A stretch of DNA of 64,000 nucleotides from Phytophthora quininea (GCA_011947345.1 JAAVTG010000614.1:124001-188000), one strand, 5' to 3'. Positions 43,114 through 55,578 are shown, counted from the first letter of the stretch. Notes: generated by a model from the letters alone, not told the origin. A program made the numbers and translations.

Positions 43114-44294
43114 CTCCCAAGTGACGGTGCCTTTGTCGAACTCTCAAGAGACGCTCCCGCCGTCCCATGATCGCCCGTCGTCCCTCACTCAAGATGAAAC
43201 ACATCTGCCTTCGATATTTCATGACGCAACACAACCGCATGCCACCTCTCAAGAGACGCTGCCACCGGGATCCTCAGATGATATTCAACTAGCACAATCA
43301 AGCCAGGTCGTGGACAATCCAAGTTCTGATTTCCCTGACGAGCCGCCATCGCCCATGTATATCGCACCGTTCGTGTCGCCCGTGCTTTCCTTTCCCACGC
43401 CACGCCAGCCGTCGCCGCCTACCTCTGAGCCGGAGTTTGTGCCTCCCAAGTACAGCGGACACTACGCTACGCCGGAGCCCTTTGCCTCAGCCTCAATGAT
43501 ACCGGACCAACGCCAAGTCGAAGACCGTGCTAACGATGGGAATACTGTGGACGAGCCTCTCGGAGAAGGTGTTCCTGTCCAGCGGTCTTCGACAACATCT
43601 AGGTCGGTTGGAGTATCCTCATCCGAAGGGATCATCGCTGCCAAGTATCTCGTTGGCGCTAGTGATCCTTTTAAAGATGAGATCCGATACACCAACCCGA
43701 TCTGGATGGAGTGCGCGAAGCCGTCATTGTTTGAGTGGGAGGTCGAGGGCATCGACGTTAGCTTGTTTAATACTCAATCGCTTATTTGTGCTGGCAGGGA
43801 TAGCAATATCATAGCTGCGATTGATCGAGACATGCAGCTGCGTTACCAGTACGATCCAGACCGGTTCTTCGTGGATGTGTTTTGCCGATGGCGCTTCATA
43901 AATAAGCACGGCGAGCCCAACAAAGCGTACATCCCGACGATCTGACGCTGTCGTGGAAATCGTTTGTGGATCAATTCAAGCGTTTGCCAGAGCTGTGGGT
44001 GGAGCGGTATTACAAAGAGAAGCGCATCTTCGTTCAGAAGACTCTGATGGCGCTATGATGGAAGTGCATTACGAGTCAACGATGGGCGGGTTTCGGTGCA
44101 AGGTGCCGCAGTCAATGGAGTGTCCGTTTTGTTACGATGGCATTGTTAGTATACGGCGGATTGCGAATGGAAGTGTCGTGTCGGTCGCATTGGTCAATGC
44201 ATTGGATGTCTTGGCCAAAGTGCGCGCTTGTTACGCAGAAATGGAGGAACAGAATGGTAAGCGGCGACGGTCTTCAGTTGGTGGCAGGAAGTAG
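43114..44294 (+). pseudogene. Unrecognised gene, proline-rich N-part and conserved-looking C-part
   Basis: From the inverted-repeat border to TGA 43943 the plus frame reads Ser/Pro-rich with repeated SQETLPP (43138 and 43241), PPSPMYIAPFVSPVLSFPTP, then PIWMECAKPSLFEWEVEGID and YDPDRFFVDVFCRWRFINK. It continues in other frames with LSWKSFVDQFKRLPELWVER, and ECPFCYDGIVSIRRIANGS (C-x2-C), ending at TAG 44292. Two frameshifts. Codon-like structure is good, but I recognise no family. The 5' end is cut by the inverted duplication. It precedes the poly(A)-polymerase-like gene on the same strand. Confidence 0.4.
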
Positions 44295-44455
44295 CTAAAT
44301 GGTATTTAGTTTATTTATTTGTCGCCCAAATGTAATAAACGAAGTCGCGTCTCGCATGTCGAGGTCGTGCCAATCTGGCGTCCGGTAGAACACTGATCGT
44401 AACACCATTTTTGCTGTATATAGCACAATGATGGACATTCAGGCAAAAAAATGAT

Positions 44456-46580
44456 TTGGCTCTTGCAGAACGCATCCAAGTCTATTTTACGAATTCGGAC
44501 GCGGAGCTGCTGAATAGTGTCCACGCGATCATCACGCGTCAAAAAGTGGTCGCAGCGACGTCTGAGCATGCATGCATCACCGCGGAGACATATCTATTTA
44601 TGATTGTAACTACGGACCCCAAACAGTTGCTCCTTGACATCACGGAGGCGTTGAGAGATGCCGGCAAGTTCCGAAACACGCTAAATCCGATCAACGTGAT
44701 TATGAAACTCATCGATCGAGAGTTCATGCTGGACCTGAACGGTACGCGATTCTGCTACGGTGTAAAAGCCACGGTGGCGTCTAACTATCTACTTAAGAGC
44801 GCTCCATCCGCTGCGTGCAGACCTGGCAGTGTCTCATCAACCTAGACACTAACACGCTGGTCGAATCAAAAGTGAGAGAGATACATTCGCTCTACGACTA
44901 CGCAACTGATAGTATCCGTTCCCTGGGGCAAGAAGCGAAAGCACCGCACGCAGGAGAAGCTGAAGGGCAATATTCGCGTTTACATCCTGGCGCGCGTCAT
45001 TAACTTTGGGCCTGTTCTGCAGACACGTATTATGGCTGATCGGGCTTCTTTCGGATGATACTAAAGCTTTAGCTGATCGATCAATAATCTGTTGTGTTCT
45101 GCGTGCATCAAACTGCTGAAAATTGCTCTCGTTCAGATTATTTTTTCAGCCCAAATTCGGGCTGGTAGCTGATCCATCAGACTGATTGTCGGTCGACACC
45201 TTTTAAGGCACATTTATTCCTCGGGGATTACCAGAACTAGATAATCACCTCTCCGCGGCGTTCAGCTAACAGCTTCAAGTAATCTCGCCACAAACATTTT
45301 CAACAGAAACCAGCCCAGAACCGTCACCAAAAAGCAGCTTCAAAATAAGCTCACAGAGCTGAGAAGGAAGTGCAAGACATCCACACTTCTAAAGACAAAC
45401 TGTGAGTTCGGTTGGGATTCCGCTGCTCCGCAATCAGGAGTTCATGAGCCAGGTCGCTCGACACCCTTGACCGGGTTCGGTACTGTCAGATGCAAGCCAC
45501 CAGGACAGAAATTGCCACGAGGTTTTGCGGATTGGATGATGAAGGTCGGTCCTACCTGGTTCGAGAGTTCTTCGATGACGACAACGAACAAGCTGAAAGT
45601 TCGCCGTTCGAACCAGATGACGCTGGAGATTTTCCAATAGCGAATCTGACGAAAGCGACCGTCACAACTAGTCATTTCGAACAAAGATGAAGTGCCCATA
45701 CTGGGTTTTGGTTCTTAGGGCCCCAGAGCCCGCGACCGCCGTCCAGAATGCGCTTCTGCAGCAGCGAAATGTCGATGTTCGTTTGCCGAGGCACCGCCTT
45801 GGTAAATTCCTTGGCGACTTCGTAGAGAAGGTCAGCCCAACTTCATACTTGAATAAACTGCATTGTTTTTTATATTGTAAGCTCTGCCACATCTGACAGT
45901 GCGTTTTAGATGACTGCTGATCTCCGCTAGGCGTGTTCTGCCGCCAGAATAGCTGATCGATCAATCAGCCAAACGCTTCTGGTTGGGATTATTTCGTCTT
46001 CAGACTGGTTGGTAAGGCTGATTTGCAGAACAGGCCCTTTCTTCGGTCCGGCCAAGAGGTGGCGAGAGGGATCGTTTTCATCAACAAGCTCAGCGAGTGT
46101 TCCGCGTCCGCGATGGATCTCACCGACACTGAACACAAATGTCGAAACGCGGTGGTGGATTACCTTAAGCAGCTCATCGCTGAAACGTACCAGCAACACA
46201 CCTTCAATGCATTTTTGCATAACGACTTCAGCGTACCTTACGACTTCCGTATGAAGAAGTACAGCTGCCTGTTGAACGAACGATTTAACCAGCAGCCGAC
46301 TTACTTGACCAACATGTATAATATTGCTACGTACGTTCCGGTGCCGTGCGTTAAGTCGATCCTCAATGCCTGTTTCATCCAGATGGCGCATCCTGTGGTG
46401 AAGCTGCACATCATGATCATCGACATGTACATGGTGGAGCACCGCCTCAAGGAAGTGTCGACAACGCAGTCCTATGTGCTCACAGGACCGCTTCCCAGTC
46501 CCCAATCTTCTTGGAAGCGTCAATGTGCCCGGAGGTGGCCCACAACGCTGGCTTCGCCACCAGAGCATTACTGAAGAGCT
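44456..46580 (+). pseudogene. Gene resembling giant-virus poly(A) polymerase, split by an insertion
   Basis: 5' part 44456-45008: LAERIQVYFTNSDAELLNSV, LFMIVTTDPKQLLLDITEAL, NPINVIMKLIDREFMLDLNG (acidic residues in a beta-strand-like context). A frameshift near 44800 and another near 44930 precede KGNIRVYILARVINF. 3' part from 46037: EVARGIVFINKLSECSASAM, CRNAVVDYLKQLIAET, YLTNMYNIATYVPVPCV and VKLHIMIIDMYMVEHRLKE. The last blocks remind me of the C-terminal half of poxvirus/asfarvirus-type poly(A) polymerase catalytic subunits, an uncertain call made by eye. The halves are in phase once the element at 45009-46036 and one TTT are discounted. Confidence 0.35.
45009..46036. mobile_element. Tourist-like (Harbinger-type) non-autonomous element
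   Basis: Terminal inverted repeats GGGCCTGTTCTGCA at 45009-45022 and TGCAGAACAGGCCC at 46023-46036, flanked by TTT on both sides (3 bp target duplication). GATCGATCA sits subterminally at both ends (about 45074 and 45956). Length 1,028 bp; no transposase frame recognised. The GGGCCTGTT start and 3 bp duplication are typical of Tourist/PIF-Harbinger elements. Confidence 0.75.
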
Positions 46581-46985
46581 AGCAACAGTTTTCCCTCTGC
46601 TTCGACGCCGTGGAGATTACGCTCGACCAATTAAGAAAGGGCCCCGGGGTTCGTTGATTGCAGCCACTACCGCAACGATCATCGTCACGGAAAGTACTCT
46701 GCACTATGCGTTCCCGCACTTGTGGACTGGCAACACGTGGCCATATCTGCCAAATTGCTGCATCAGCAGCTCGTCGTCTATGGCTGCACAATATCAACTG
46801 CCGAATGATGAGCGTCTAGAGTCGCAGCGACTTGATGACCGAGTTGCTGGGCAACTTGGACGACGTCAATCGCGTGTTCCTCAACCGCCCGGATCTGTAG
46901 CGCCATTTGTTGAAGTAGACTCCACTTCATGTTTCCACTTCATAGCGCCACTTGCGTTTTTTTCCACTGTCTGAACAGCCTCGAT
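46581..46985 (+). other. Coding-like tail, unrecognised
   Basis: Plus frames continue without a long gap (for example DLMTELLGNLDDVNRVFLNR near 46830-46890) and may be the end of the gene above in changed frames. Ends before the truncated channel gene on the other strand. Confidence 0.3.
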
Positions 46986-46999
46986 CTTGCTTCATTCCA

Positions 47000-49340
47000 T
47001 AGAACGCCCCTGCGGTTCTTCGCCATATTCAGGACGAGCGAGGTTGACAGACGTACAAGTCACAACCACCATGTCGAAGATGCGCTCTGTGCTGTGCAAA
47101 TATCGTCGTAGCCCCCTCATGGCGATAATTCGCATGATCATTCCGACAAAGAATATCACCCCGAAGAGGTACTCGGTCACGTTCAGCACGATGATCAATG
47201 CTCCACTCATAGTTGGGTATTCCACCAGCAAGAACAGGGTATTCATGAGGATACAAACTGTGATGAAGTCGTCGAATTTTTTGACAGCACAAAGCGCTGG
47301 AAACTTATGAACAGCGGGCTTGTTGATTCATTATTTTCTAGCGTCAACTCATGCATGGAAGAAGAGAAGCGCAAGTGGTCTTCAAGGCCCGGGATCAAAT
47401 CCATAGTCATTGCCTTTTTGCGGAAAGGTGGAGGCATCGTCACTGTACTAATCCGGCCAGTAGTCGTTGGCTCAAGTGCACTATCTAATACAATTCCATT
47501 CTGTAAAGAACGTGCTAGTGGACCCATAATCTCTTCCATCAGCACACCATTCTGTATTAGTTGCATCGTCGTCTCGACAGTAAGGTTCCGTAGAGATTGC
47601 CATTTGTGCGTCTTGGCGAGAATACTTAAATAATCCCCTCGGTTGTTCACTATTCTCTGATAGAGAGGTGCACTCGCAGGACGTTGTTTCCGCGACGAAT
47701 TCAGTAGGTTATCATAGTTAGCTGACAATCCTGGCGGGGCAGACGCCAGACTCAGCGCTGAAATCGAGGAATCACGAAACAATGAGCTGCGAACGATTAA
47801 TGATCTCTCGCCGTTATCATCATATCCATTAGATTCAGCATGAGCAGCCTCGGAAAGTAAAACGGAACTATTTTGCTCTCCTTTTTCAGCGCCTTCTTCA
47901 TCTTTGATCATAGAATCTTCGACAACAAGTGTTGCTCCCATAATCATCTTAACTTGCGTCTCCTCCATTGCTAGATCAAGTTTGCCCATGAAATATGGTT
48001 GTCCGTGCCGCCCTCTTCGTTTAGAGTAAGATTCATAAACGCTGTGGTAATGACAGCAACAAACAAATTGACCACAAGAAAAATCATGGAAACCACAATG
48101 ACCACGAAAAAGCATACACTCAAGTAGGAAGATGCGTCGACCACAGGCTTCATAATATCCGTCACCCAGCTGTCTTGTGCCACGACCAAAAACACAAGAA
48201 ACATCGATGACAAACCTGTATCGAAGTTGAGATGACTCGAAGGTGGTGGCACGACGTTGCAGACCTGGTCATTTGGCGTGCAGCTGGGGTTTACCGAACA
48301 GTATACCCGCGGTAGAGCTGCCAAAGATTCCATCAAGTCGTCCCCGTGCGAAGACGCCGCGGAGGTTGCATTTTAGGCTTGACCCATCTGGGGGTGAAGA
48401 GTGCATTGCATGTCAAATGACCCGCTTTAGCTTCTAATCCAAAAATTGAGAACGCCAGCAACCCGAACACTGCCAATGTGCTAACGTTGGCCAGAAAGGG
48501 AACAGCCCGCATTAACGCCTTGAGAATGCGCCGTAGCCCTGAATAGAGTGTAAGACTGCGTACAGTTTTGAGACCACGTAATACTTTCCACGAACCCCCA
48601 CCACCACCCGGAAGTGAATGGGACAAAATACTTAGTCCCAACAAGGCCACTTGTAAGAACCGATAGCGAGAACGCTGGAAATAAGCCTCGGGATTTCCCC
48701 ACACACCAAAAGCAAGGATTTTCAACGTCACTTCTACGAGTAAAAGCACAGTGAATGTGATATCCAGTTGCGAAAGAGCTGACCCAGTAACATACTCGTT
48801 GTCCAGCGCCAGCACCAGCACATCTGCCAGCACTACGAGATAGAGAAATGCACGGAACCATTTGGACTTGACGGCCACCCGTAATTTCATCCGCTGGTAC
48901 GCCAACCGTTTTAGAAATCGATCTCTAGGCTGTTTTACCACAACTTGCGCCTTGTTGCCGTTGTCATCGTCGTTGTGGTGGTCGTTGTCATCCAGGGGCG
49001 ACAGTGACGCTCTAAAATGCTTCGAGGACCCTAAACTTCTGCCATCACGGCGGCGCCGCACACTTTTCTGCCGGATGGCGCCAAAATATTTGTCTCCAAA
49101 GCGCCGTAGCCTTTCTCGTCGCGCAGTATCCGCTTGGGTGAGCACAGCCTCGGGTCCGACGGGACTCGTCAGCAATTTGGACGCATGCCGAACAATCTTC
49201 GAGTCCGCCACTGACAGCTCGACAGACCTCCTGGACGCCAACGGATTCACTGTGATGGTCACCCGTCGAGGCTGGTCGACCGCCCACAGCGTTTCATCCG
49301 GCTGAGCTGCGTCGACTTGATATCGCGAACTGGACGCCAT
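47000..49340 (-). pseudogene. Voltage-gated cation channel, truncated in domain II
   Basis: ATG 49340 starts MASSSRYQVDAAQPDETLW. Domain I: S1 WFRAFLYLVVLADVLVLAL, S2 around FTVLLLVEVTLKILAFGVW, S4/S5 region VLRGLKTVRSLTLYSGLRRI with spaced basic residues and STLAVFGLLAFSIFGLE; pore HLNFDTGLSSMFLVFLVVAQ and S6 FFVVIVVSMIFLVVNLFVAV in the next frame. A 200-residue linker follows, then domain II start MNTLFLLVEYPTMSG and FGVIFFVGMIMRIIAMRGLR, ending at about 47050 after S3. This is the architecture of four-domain Na+/Ca2+ channels of the plasma membrane. Frameshifts near 48370, 48000 and 47290; domains II-IV are lost. A TATAAATA lies upstream at about 49540 on the minus strand. Confidence 0.85.
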
Positions 49341-49537
49341 TCTGCGGTCGATGTCCTCAACGGAGTCCGCCGGACTCCAGAGTGACGTCTCCGAGGACCA
49401 TGCAGCTCCGCGAACCGGCGATTCTGCTGGTAAACTGCCAGACGCCGCGACAGTTCCCAGTCTAAATAGCGGAATGGGCCATCAGTCTCATCTTCGACGG
49501 ACTCAAAGGACAACCCGAACGGGGCGATATCGTCGCG

Positions 49538-49551
49538 ACTATTTATATTCG
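49538..49551 (-). promoter_or_regulatory. Possible TATA box upstream of the channel gene
   Basis: The minus strand reads ATATAAATAG about 200 bp upstream of ATG 49340. Position is far for a core promoter unless the leader is long, and several short upstream ATGs lie between. Confidence 0.3.
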
Positions 49552-49980
49552 TTAGCTCGCGTCATGGCCGTCGTCGTCGGGGAATATCGGCACCCCGATT
49601 GCAAACATCGATCCGCTAGCATTCACACCAATCGTCGAAAGGATCGAGGTACCGAGCGCGACTCGCGTTGTAGGAGACGGATGGTGCAGCACAGGTGGAG
49701 ATTGGTACACAGAAAGCGACGGCAGTAAAATTACCGGAACTTGGTCGACTTGACTGTTCCCGCGGTGTAGTTGGCACATGATGCGGCACAGAGCCAAAGG
49801 ATGCAGTTTCGTTCGTGGTGGAGATTCGCTCTGCTCTACAAGCACGAGTCCATCCACTCGAACTCCCCAGGACCGCGTATCCTTGTTAATCAGGTGCAGC
49901 ACTGCTCCGTGCCAATCGCTTTCAATGTCGTCTCCAATGATCGACACAAATTGCTTCGCTACCACAGCAGTTCTCTCAGC
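49552..49980 (-). pseudogene. Unrecognised coding-like fragment
   Basis: The minus frame reads AKQFVSIIGDDIESDWHGAV, WGVRVDGLVLVEQSES, QVPVILLPSLSVYQSPPVLH and STIGVNASGSMFAIGVPIFP, to a TGA at 49552-49554. It lacks an ATG and is open to about 49980, where an inverted repeat CTCTCAGCT-AG-AAGCTGAGAG occurs. Hydrophobic blocks suggest a secreted or membrane protein. No family recognised. Confidence 0.35.
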
Positions 49981-49989
49981 TAGAAGCTG

Positions 49990-50498
49990 AGAGCTATCTT
50001 TGCTCTTATCACTTTTATCGACGTCAGAACATGTACTTACGTTGCGTTTTTAGTGCCACTAACCCAATCCTAGTTCTAAATCATACCGGTAAGTCAATCA
50101 TCAGAATCCGGGTTACATTAAAACGTACTCTAATACCGTAACTCGGTTACCCCCTCTCTCCCGAAATGGATGGCACAGCTTTTTCGACCCCTTTGTGGAC
50201 ACCTGCATTCAGACAAACCACGTTCAGCCCTTCTTGTAAGTGATAATTGGGTGCTGGATTTCGCCTCGTGTCACGCTTTGCTCTCCTGGAATTGATCTAC
50301 GTCTTGCGCGGAGTGATTATTTACTTTCTTGGAGTGCTTTGGAGTTTGATTCAGGTGACCAGCTCCAAGCCTGGAATTTACATTACCGTTGATACAATTT
50401 TGCTTACTGTGGCTTACTGGTGTGTGGAAGTAATTGGAGTTGGGGTCGGGATTAATTCGAAGTGTGTTTCCCGTGACCAGGGGTATATTCCTGCTGCC
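49990..50498. other. 5' flank of recombinase/RecQ copy 2
   Basis: Open upstream frame but no ATG in phase before 50499. It should contain the promoter and any element boundary; I found no inverted or direct terminal repeat here. Confidence 0.35.
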
Positions 50499-53400
50499 AT
50501 GCCTCGAAAGCCATGTCTGGAGTGTAGCAAGTGCTCGACATCGTTTTCGAACCCTGCCGACCGCACTATTCACGTTCGGATCGAGCATCAACAGCGGGCA
50601 TGTTGCTACACACGATCAGCCCCAGGGACCATCGAACCTATGCAGCGTCACGATATTTTGCGGATAAATGGTGTTTTTAAGTGCCCCAAATGTGTTAAAA
50701 CATTTCGTGACCCCAGCAACTTACGTCGACACACGAAACTTTGTTTTCTAGGGCAAAACATCGGAAGTTACGTTTCGCCAACAAAAGGACATGTTGTGGG
50801 GCCTCTTGATGATTTAGGGCTCATGCTAGATGCACGTGTCGGCATTATAATATGCGCAATCTGCAAATTCGTACTGGAACCAAAGACGGAGAAAGTTGTG
50901 AAACATTTCCAAAATAGGCACAAGACGAACATCCCATTGAGTCATCTGCAAGAGCGGCTGCAATATCTTCGGCTAGCGTCAGAAGATGACTGGCGGCAGT
51001 ATTTACACCCAACGACGACACTTGTGAGTCCAATCCAACACATCCCCATTTACGATGGATTTGTTTGTTCAACATGTTGTTATTATGCTGGCGACCGAAA
51101 AACAATGACAAAACATTTCGGCACACAACACAAGAATTTGCCCTATAGTTTTACAGCTTGCAAAGTTCAGACTCTGTTTATGGGCCCGAGAAGAAAATAT
51201 TTTGGTGTGTACGTGGATAACGACATAGATACGACACTGTCGAATGAAGTTATAAATGCTGCAATTGAAAATTATGTCGACGAGAGAGTTACGCCTCCTG
51301 GAGACGACAGGTTACTGTCAGCATTTGACAGGACACTGAGATGGCACGAAAAATCAAGCTACATTGCAGCCATCACCTCGAGTCTATAGTACTTGCTGCA
51401 CAATTCAATTCTGAGTGCGATTTGATGAAAAATCTTTACCACCTCGTCCAGTGTTATTGGCAAATTATGCAGGGACTTATCGGCTCACAAGAATACATGA
51501 TCGAGAGGATTTTGTCGTCATCTGGGTCTGACATCGGCACGAAATCGTCTTTTAACCGCATTCAAACTTGTGGAGACGAATATTGCAAAACAATCACTGC
51601 ACAATTAAACTTGATACATTTCGAGCTGGAGAACCCTACGTTGATTGAAGGGGTTACCTTTTCAGACCAGCTCACGGGTCGTTTCCAAAGGCTCATGAAT
51701 AGGATGACATCAGATTTGATTCCAACCGCAGCTTCTGTGCAGGACTTGCTCGCCCTGCAAGAAATGCTAGAAGCATTATTCTTTGTTTGCACTAATGATT
51801 CTCATTCTCCAGACGAGTTTTTGGAGTTTCCTTTGCTCAGATTCCTTATTTGCAACTCGATTAACAGCACAGAAGTGGACACCAATGGATTTGTGCAATT
51901 AAAGTCAGCTGGTAGTGTTACGAGCTTGGTAGCGGTGCTAAAGTATTGGGCACGAGGGACAGCACTAATGAGCTTGTACCAGCAGCAATGGGGGTACCGA
52001 GCAATGAGCAAAATATTTGCTCCGTGACCCGAGCAAAAACGCTCAGAATTTTCCTAAGAGAAGGAGAAAGAACTCCGTTTGGAAAACTGCAAGAAGTCAT
52101 GCGTGTGGGTTCAAGTGTTGCCATGGCCCCGGAGCAGCGTCAGCTGCCTCAGCTTTGTTGGCTATCCGAAGAATATACTGATGTACTTATGAACGGTGTT
52201 TCTGTCAGTATTGCCGATATCACAGACACAGTGAACTACCTTGCGGCGAGAATAAGGAGCGTCACAGAAGCTCACGTATTGCGAGGATTTGATGTAACCT
52301 TTATTAACCATCTTTTACAAAGTCCCGTGTTCGATGACTTTCGTAATCGAAAGAGTGGATACAGTTTTCTTGACGATTCTCGCAACCTGTGGACCAAAAC
52401 TAAGCTTCCACTAGTAAAGTATCTATTACGGACGTTTGATAATGCCTTTGTTCGGTCTACAAGTAGCGCATTGCGCCTCAAGATGGACGGCATAAATACT
52501 TGGTGCAAATACGTTGACGAAATAACAAAACTATGGATTTCGCTGATTCACATTATTGCTGGTCAACCTTCTCGTGGGTCAGAACTGAGTGCATATCTTA
52601 TCAAGAATTCGATTTCCGGTGAGAGGAGCATTTACATGTACGCATCACAGTTCTTGTTTATTCAACGGTATCATAAAGGTTTGTCAAAAGCTGGTCATCA
52701 CAAGATAATCGCTCGGTTTTTGCCTACTGAGTTTACAGCCGACTTCATGACCTATGTTGCTGTTATACGGCCAGCTCTGGCCTTCTTCATGCGATTCTTT
52801 CCGTCGGGGATTTTTCAGCAGGCTGATGAACCTGATAGCAACCAATTTTACCTTTGTTTTACACAGCAGCGAGGTGTTCTTAATGGGAAAGCGTGCAATG
52901 GGATTATCCACGACACGTTTCTAGAGAGAAATTTGGATATCAGTGTTAGTCAATACAGACACATTGCGATTGGCTTTATGGAGAAGCATTTAAAGTACAA
53001 GTTGGAGCCCAGAAAACTGTTGGACCTACAGGCTGCACACTCTAGTGAGGTTGCCTCAACAGCGTATAGCCGATCGACCACGGACCCGTACTTCATTTCT
53101 CGCGATGACTTGTTTGAATATTTGAGATGTTCAACCCAGTGGCAAAAGTTAATATCAAGCCGTAGGAAGCAACAACTGAAAGTTCTGCCGACCAAACGCC
53201 ACACTTCCTATGTACTTTCACGTGAAGAACATACCGATCCGCCTGAACAAGATGCAGTGGTGAAGTTGTTTCCTAACACGACATCTTCGTTTCGACAAGC
53301 GGCCATGGATATCGAATCAGCATTAGCGAAGTTGCTGCCCTGTCATTACGTGGCTGCCAAAACCGCTTTGAAAGAGATGTTCAACAACCCGCAAGCAAAA

Positions 53401-55185
53401 TTTAAATCCATTCAACAGTGCTCTGTAGCGGCGCTGATTCGCGAAAGAGTGACAAATCTCCTTGTTGTATTGCCAACAAATGCCGGCAAGTCACTGCTGT
53501 ATCAGCTAGCGGCGTTTTCAGCTCCTAACCGAGTTGTTTTGGTTGTCATCCCGTTGGCTGCGCTTCTTCTAGAATCAGTGGAGAAATGCAGGAAAATTGG
53601 AATTCATTGTGCAGCTTACGATCTCCGCATGAATCCACACACAGACTTGATTCCGTTGTTGTTTGTTAGCGCAGACTATTTACCCCATCCAAGTTTTATG
53701 AGTTATGCACGCACACTTTTGGAGCGAGGATTGCTGAATCACATTTTTTTGATGAGGCGCATGTGGCGCTAACTTCACATAATTATCGGGTTTGCATGGA
53801 CTCTTCCGCTGTACTGGCAGCATTTCACGTACCAAAAGTTTTGATGACTGCAACTCTACCACGTTCGTGGGAGCGAGATCTTGAAGCACGCTTTGGCTTT
53901 CCTTTTGCTACGCTACGGCGACCAACAGTCAGACCCGAGCTTTGTTACTCTATTCACGAAGTTCAAACCTTGGAGCAGATGATGGTGACTTGTGTTGAGA
54001 TGGTGAAGCAAAATTTGTCATTCCCTGACAAAGGAATTGTTTTCGTCATGACAAAACGAGAGGTGAATGAGGTAGCTAATTTTTGGGCGCGGCAATGAGC
54101 GATAAAGCTGTTCCATACTACCATAGCGACTTAAGCAACGTTGAGAAAAAGTCCAACTCGATAGGTGGCGATCAATCGATGCACCTTTCATCGTTGCTAC
54201 TAGTGGTCTCGGACAGGGCGTTGATTACCCACACATCCGCAAGGTAATTCACTACGGACTATCACACAACGTGATCGACTATGCTCAAGAAACAGGCCGT
54301 GCCGGACGTGACGGTAATCGTGCTGAGTGCTCAACCATCTACTGTCGTGCTTATAGTCAAAGTGTATTGGAGAGCCCGCATTTGAAGATAAAATGCATCG
54401 AAAACAGGGACATTATCGAGTTAGACAAATTCATGCAATCTACAACTACCTGTCGTCGTCGTGAGCTACAAATGGTGCTAGACGGATCGGGATATCCCTG
54501 CACAATTGATGATGAGACTGAATTATGCGATTTTTGCTCACAACAGAGTGGAGAAGTACAAATCCCCAATCAGCATTACATCTCCCAAAACTTTACTAGT
54601 GCGGCGGATTATGCTCCCGCAGTCGACTTGGCTGTACAGGTTGCCTCGGTTCATGCTGCGTCTACTCAACAAAACGACGTCCTCATTTACAACACGTTGA
54701 AGCAGTATCTGTTCAACGATAACTCGCGATATTGCCGGCTATGCTGGGTAGCATGTGGAAGCTCTGCCGAATTACATGATGAACGGCGCTGCCATCGACT
54801 AGCAGGTTGCTGCTTAAAATGCCTTGGAAATCATTCAGCTCGTGAATGCTTCAACCAACTAAAGTATGGAGATCGATCCTGTTACTTTTGTGGTTTACCG
54901 TTGATAGATGTCCTGGGCAAGAACACTTTGCATTTCGGGTCAAAACCAGGCTTAGAATGTTCGAGCCGAGCACGCCACGCTATGATTCCTGGTGTTTGGC
55001 TATTTTTCAGAGCGCAAAAGCGGCTAGATAGCTCAAACACCGTTTTCGGCCTCCATAGACTCAGTGAGAAACAGTTTTCTTCATGGCTAGTTGCGAAACC
55101 CCCAAGCAGCTCGATGACGAACTTGTGTAGGTTATGGGCCTACCTCTTACGAAACCCAGTCTTGCTTTCATCCGCCAGCATTTAG
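50499..55185 (+). pseudogene. Zn-finger / tyrosine-recombinase-like / RecQ helicase fusion, copy 2
   Basis: ATG 50499. Two C2H2 fingers (CSKCSTSF...H-x4-H; CPKCVKTFRDPSNLRRH). OrsD-like domain: CAICKFVL...HFQNRH and IPIYDGFVCSTCCYY...KHFGTQH. Recombinase-like core in 51946-53772: AGQPSRGSELSAY (52558-52596), QRYHKGLSK lysine, VSQYRHIAIGF, AAHSSEVASTAYSRS (H-x8-Y, about 53035-53080). RecQ: FKSIQQCSVAAL (Q motif), LPTNAGKSLLY (I), FFDEAHVAL (II), LMTATLPRSW (III), VATSGLGQGVDYPHIRKVIH (V), QETGRAGRDGN (VI, 54287-54319), zinc module CRRRELQMVLDGSGYPC...LCDFC. C-terminal knuckle CLKCLGNHSAREC. Frame changes near 51375, 52010, 53742 (T-run), 54095 and 54150 (A-run). Closer to intact than copy 1. 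Confidence 0.85.
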
Positions 55186-55578
55186 ATGAAAGCACTTGCA
55201 GTGTCATTTGATTGTTTTTATTTTTAATACATCCCACATAATGTACAGTCAGCTCTAAACCCTAAAAATTCCATTCAGAACGCAAGCTCAGCAAAATCAA
55301 CCTGTAAACAGCGCTTAACATTCCATTACCACTGGATAGACTGCCGGAAATCTAAATCCTTATACGATTTATATAAGTTACTTGAGCCAGATGAGTTGTT
55401 ATTGGGATTTATGCTACCTCCTCACCACGATAATAAGTTATGGTATTTCATAAATGCCATAAATGGCTACTGCTTCATTGCGCACGCAACGTTGCCTGCT
55501 ATTAAATACCAAAACTGATACCAAGAAAACACAATATCGTAGAACCAAGAGTTTTCGCGATATAGGACAACAAATCGT
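55186..55578. other. No recognised gene
   Basis: AT-rich 3' flank of recombinase/RecQ copy 2. No repeat shared with the 3' flank of copy 1 was noticed. Confidence 0.4.

Noticed and set aside
48481..48861. Overlapping 126-codon minus frame
   Set aside because: Shadow of the ion channel membrane segments in another frame.
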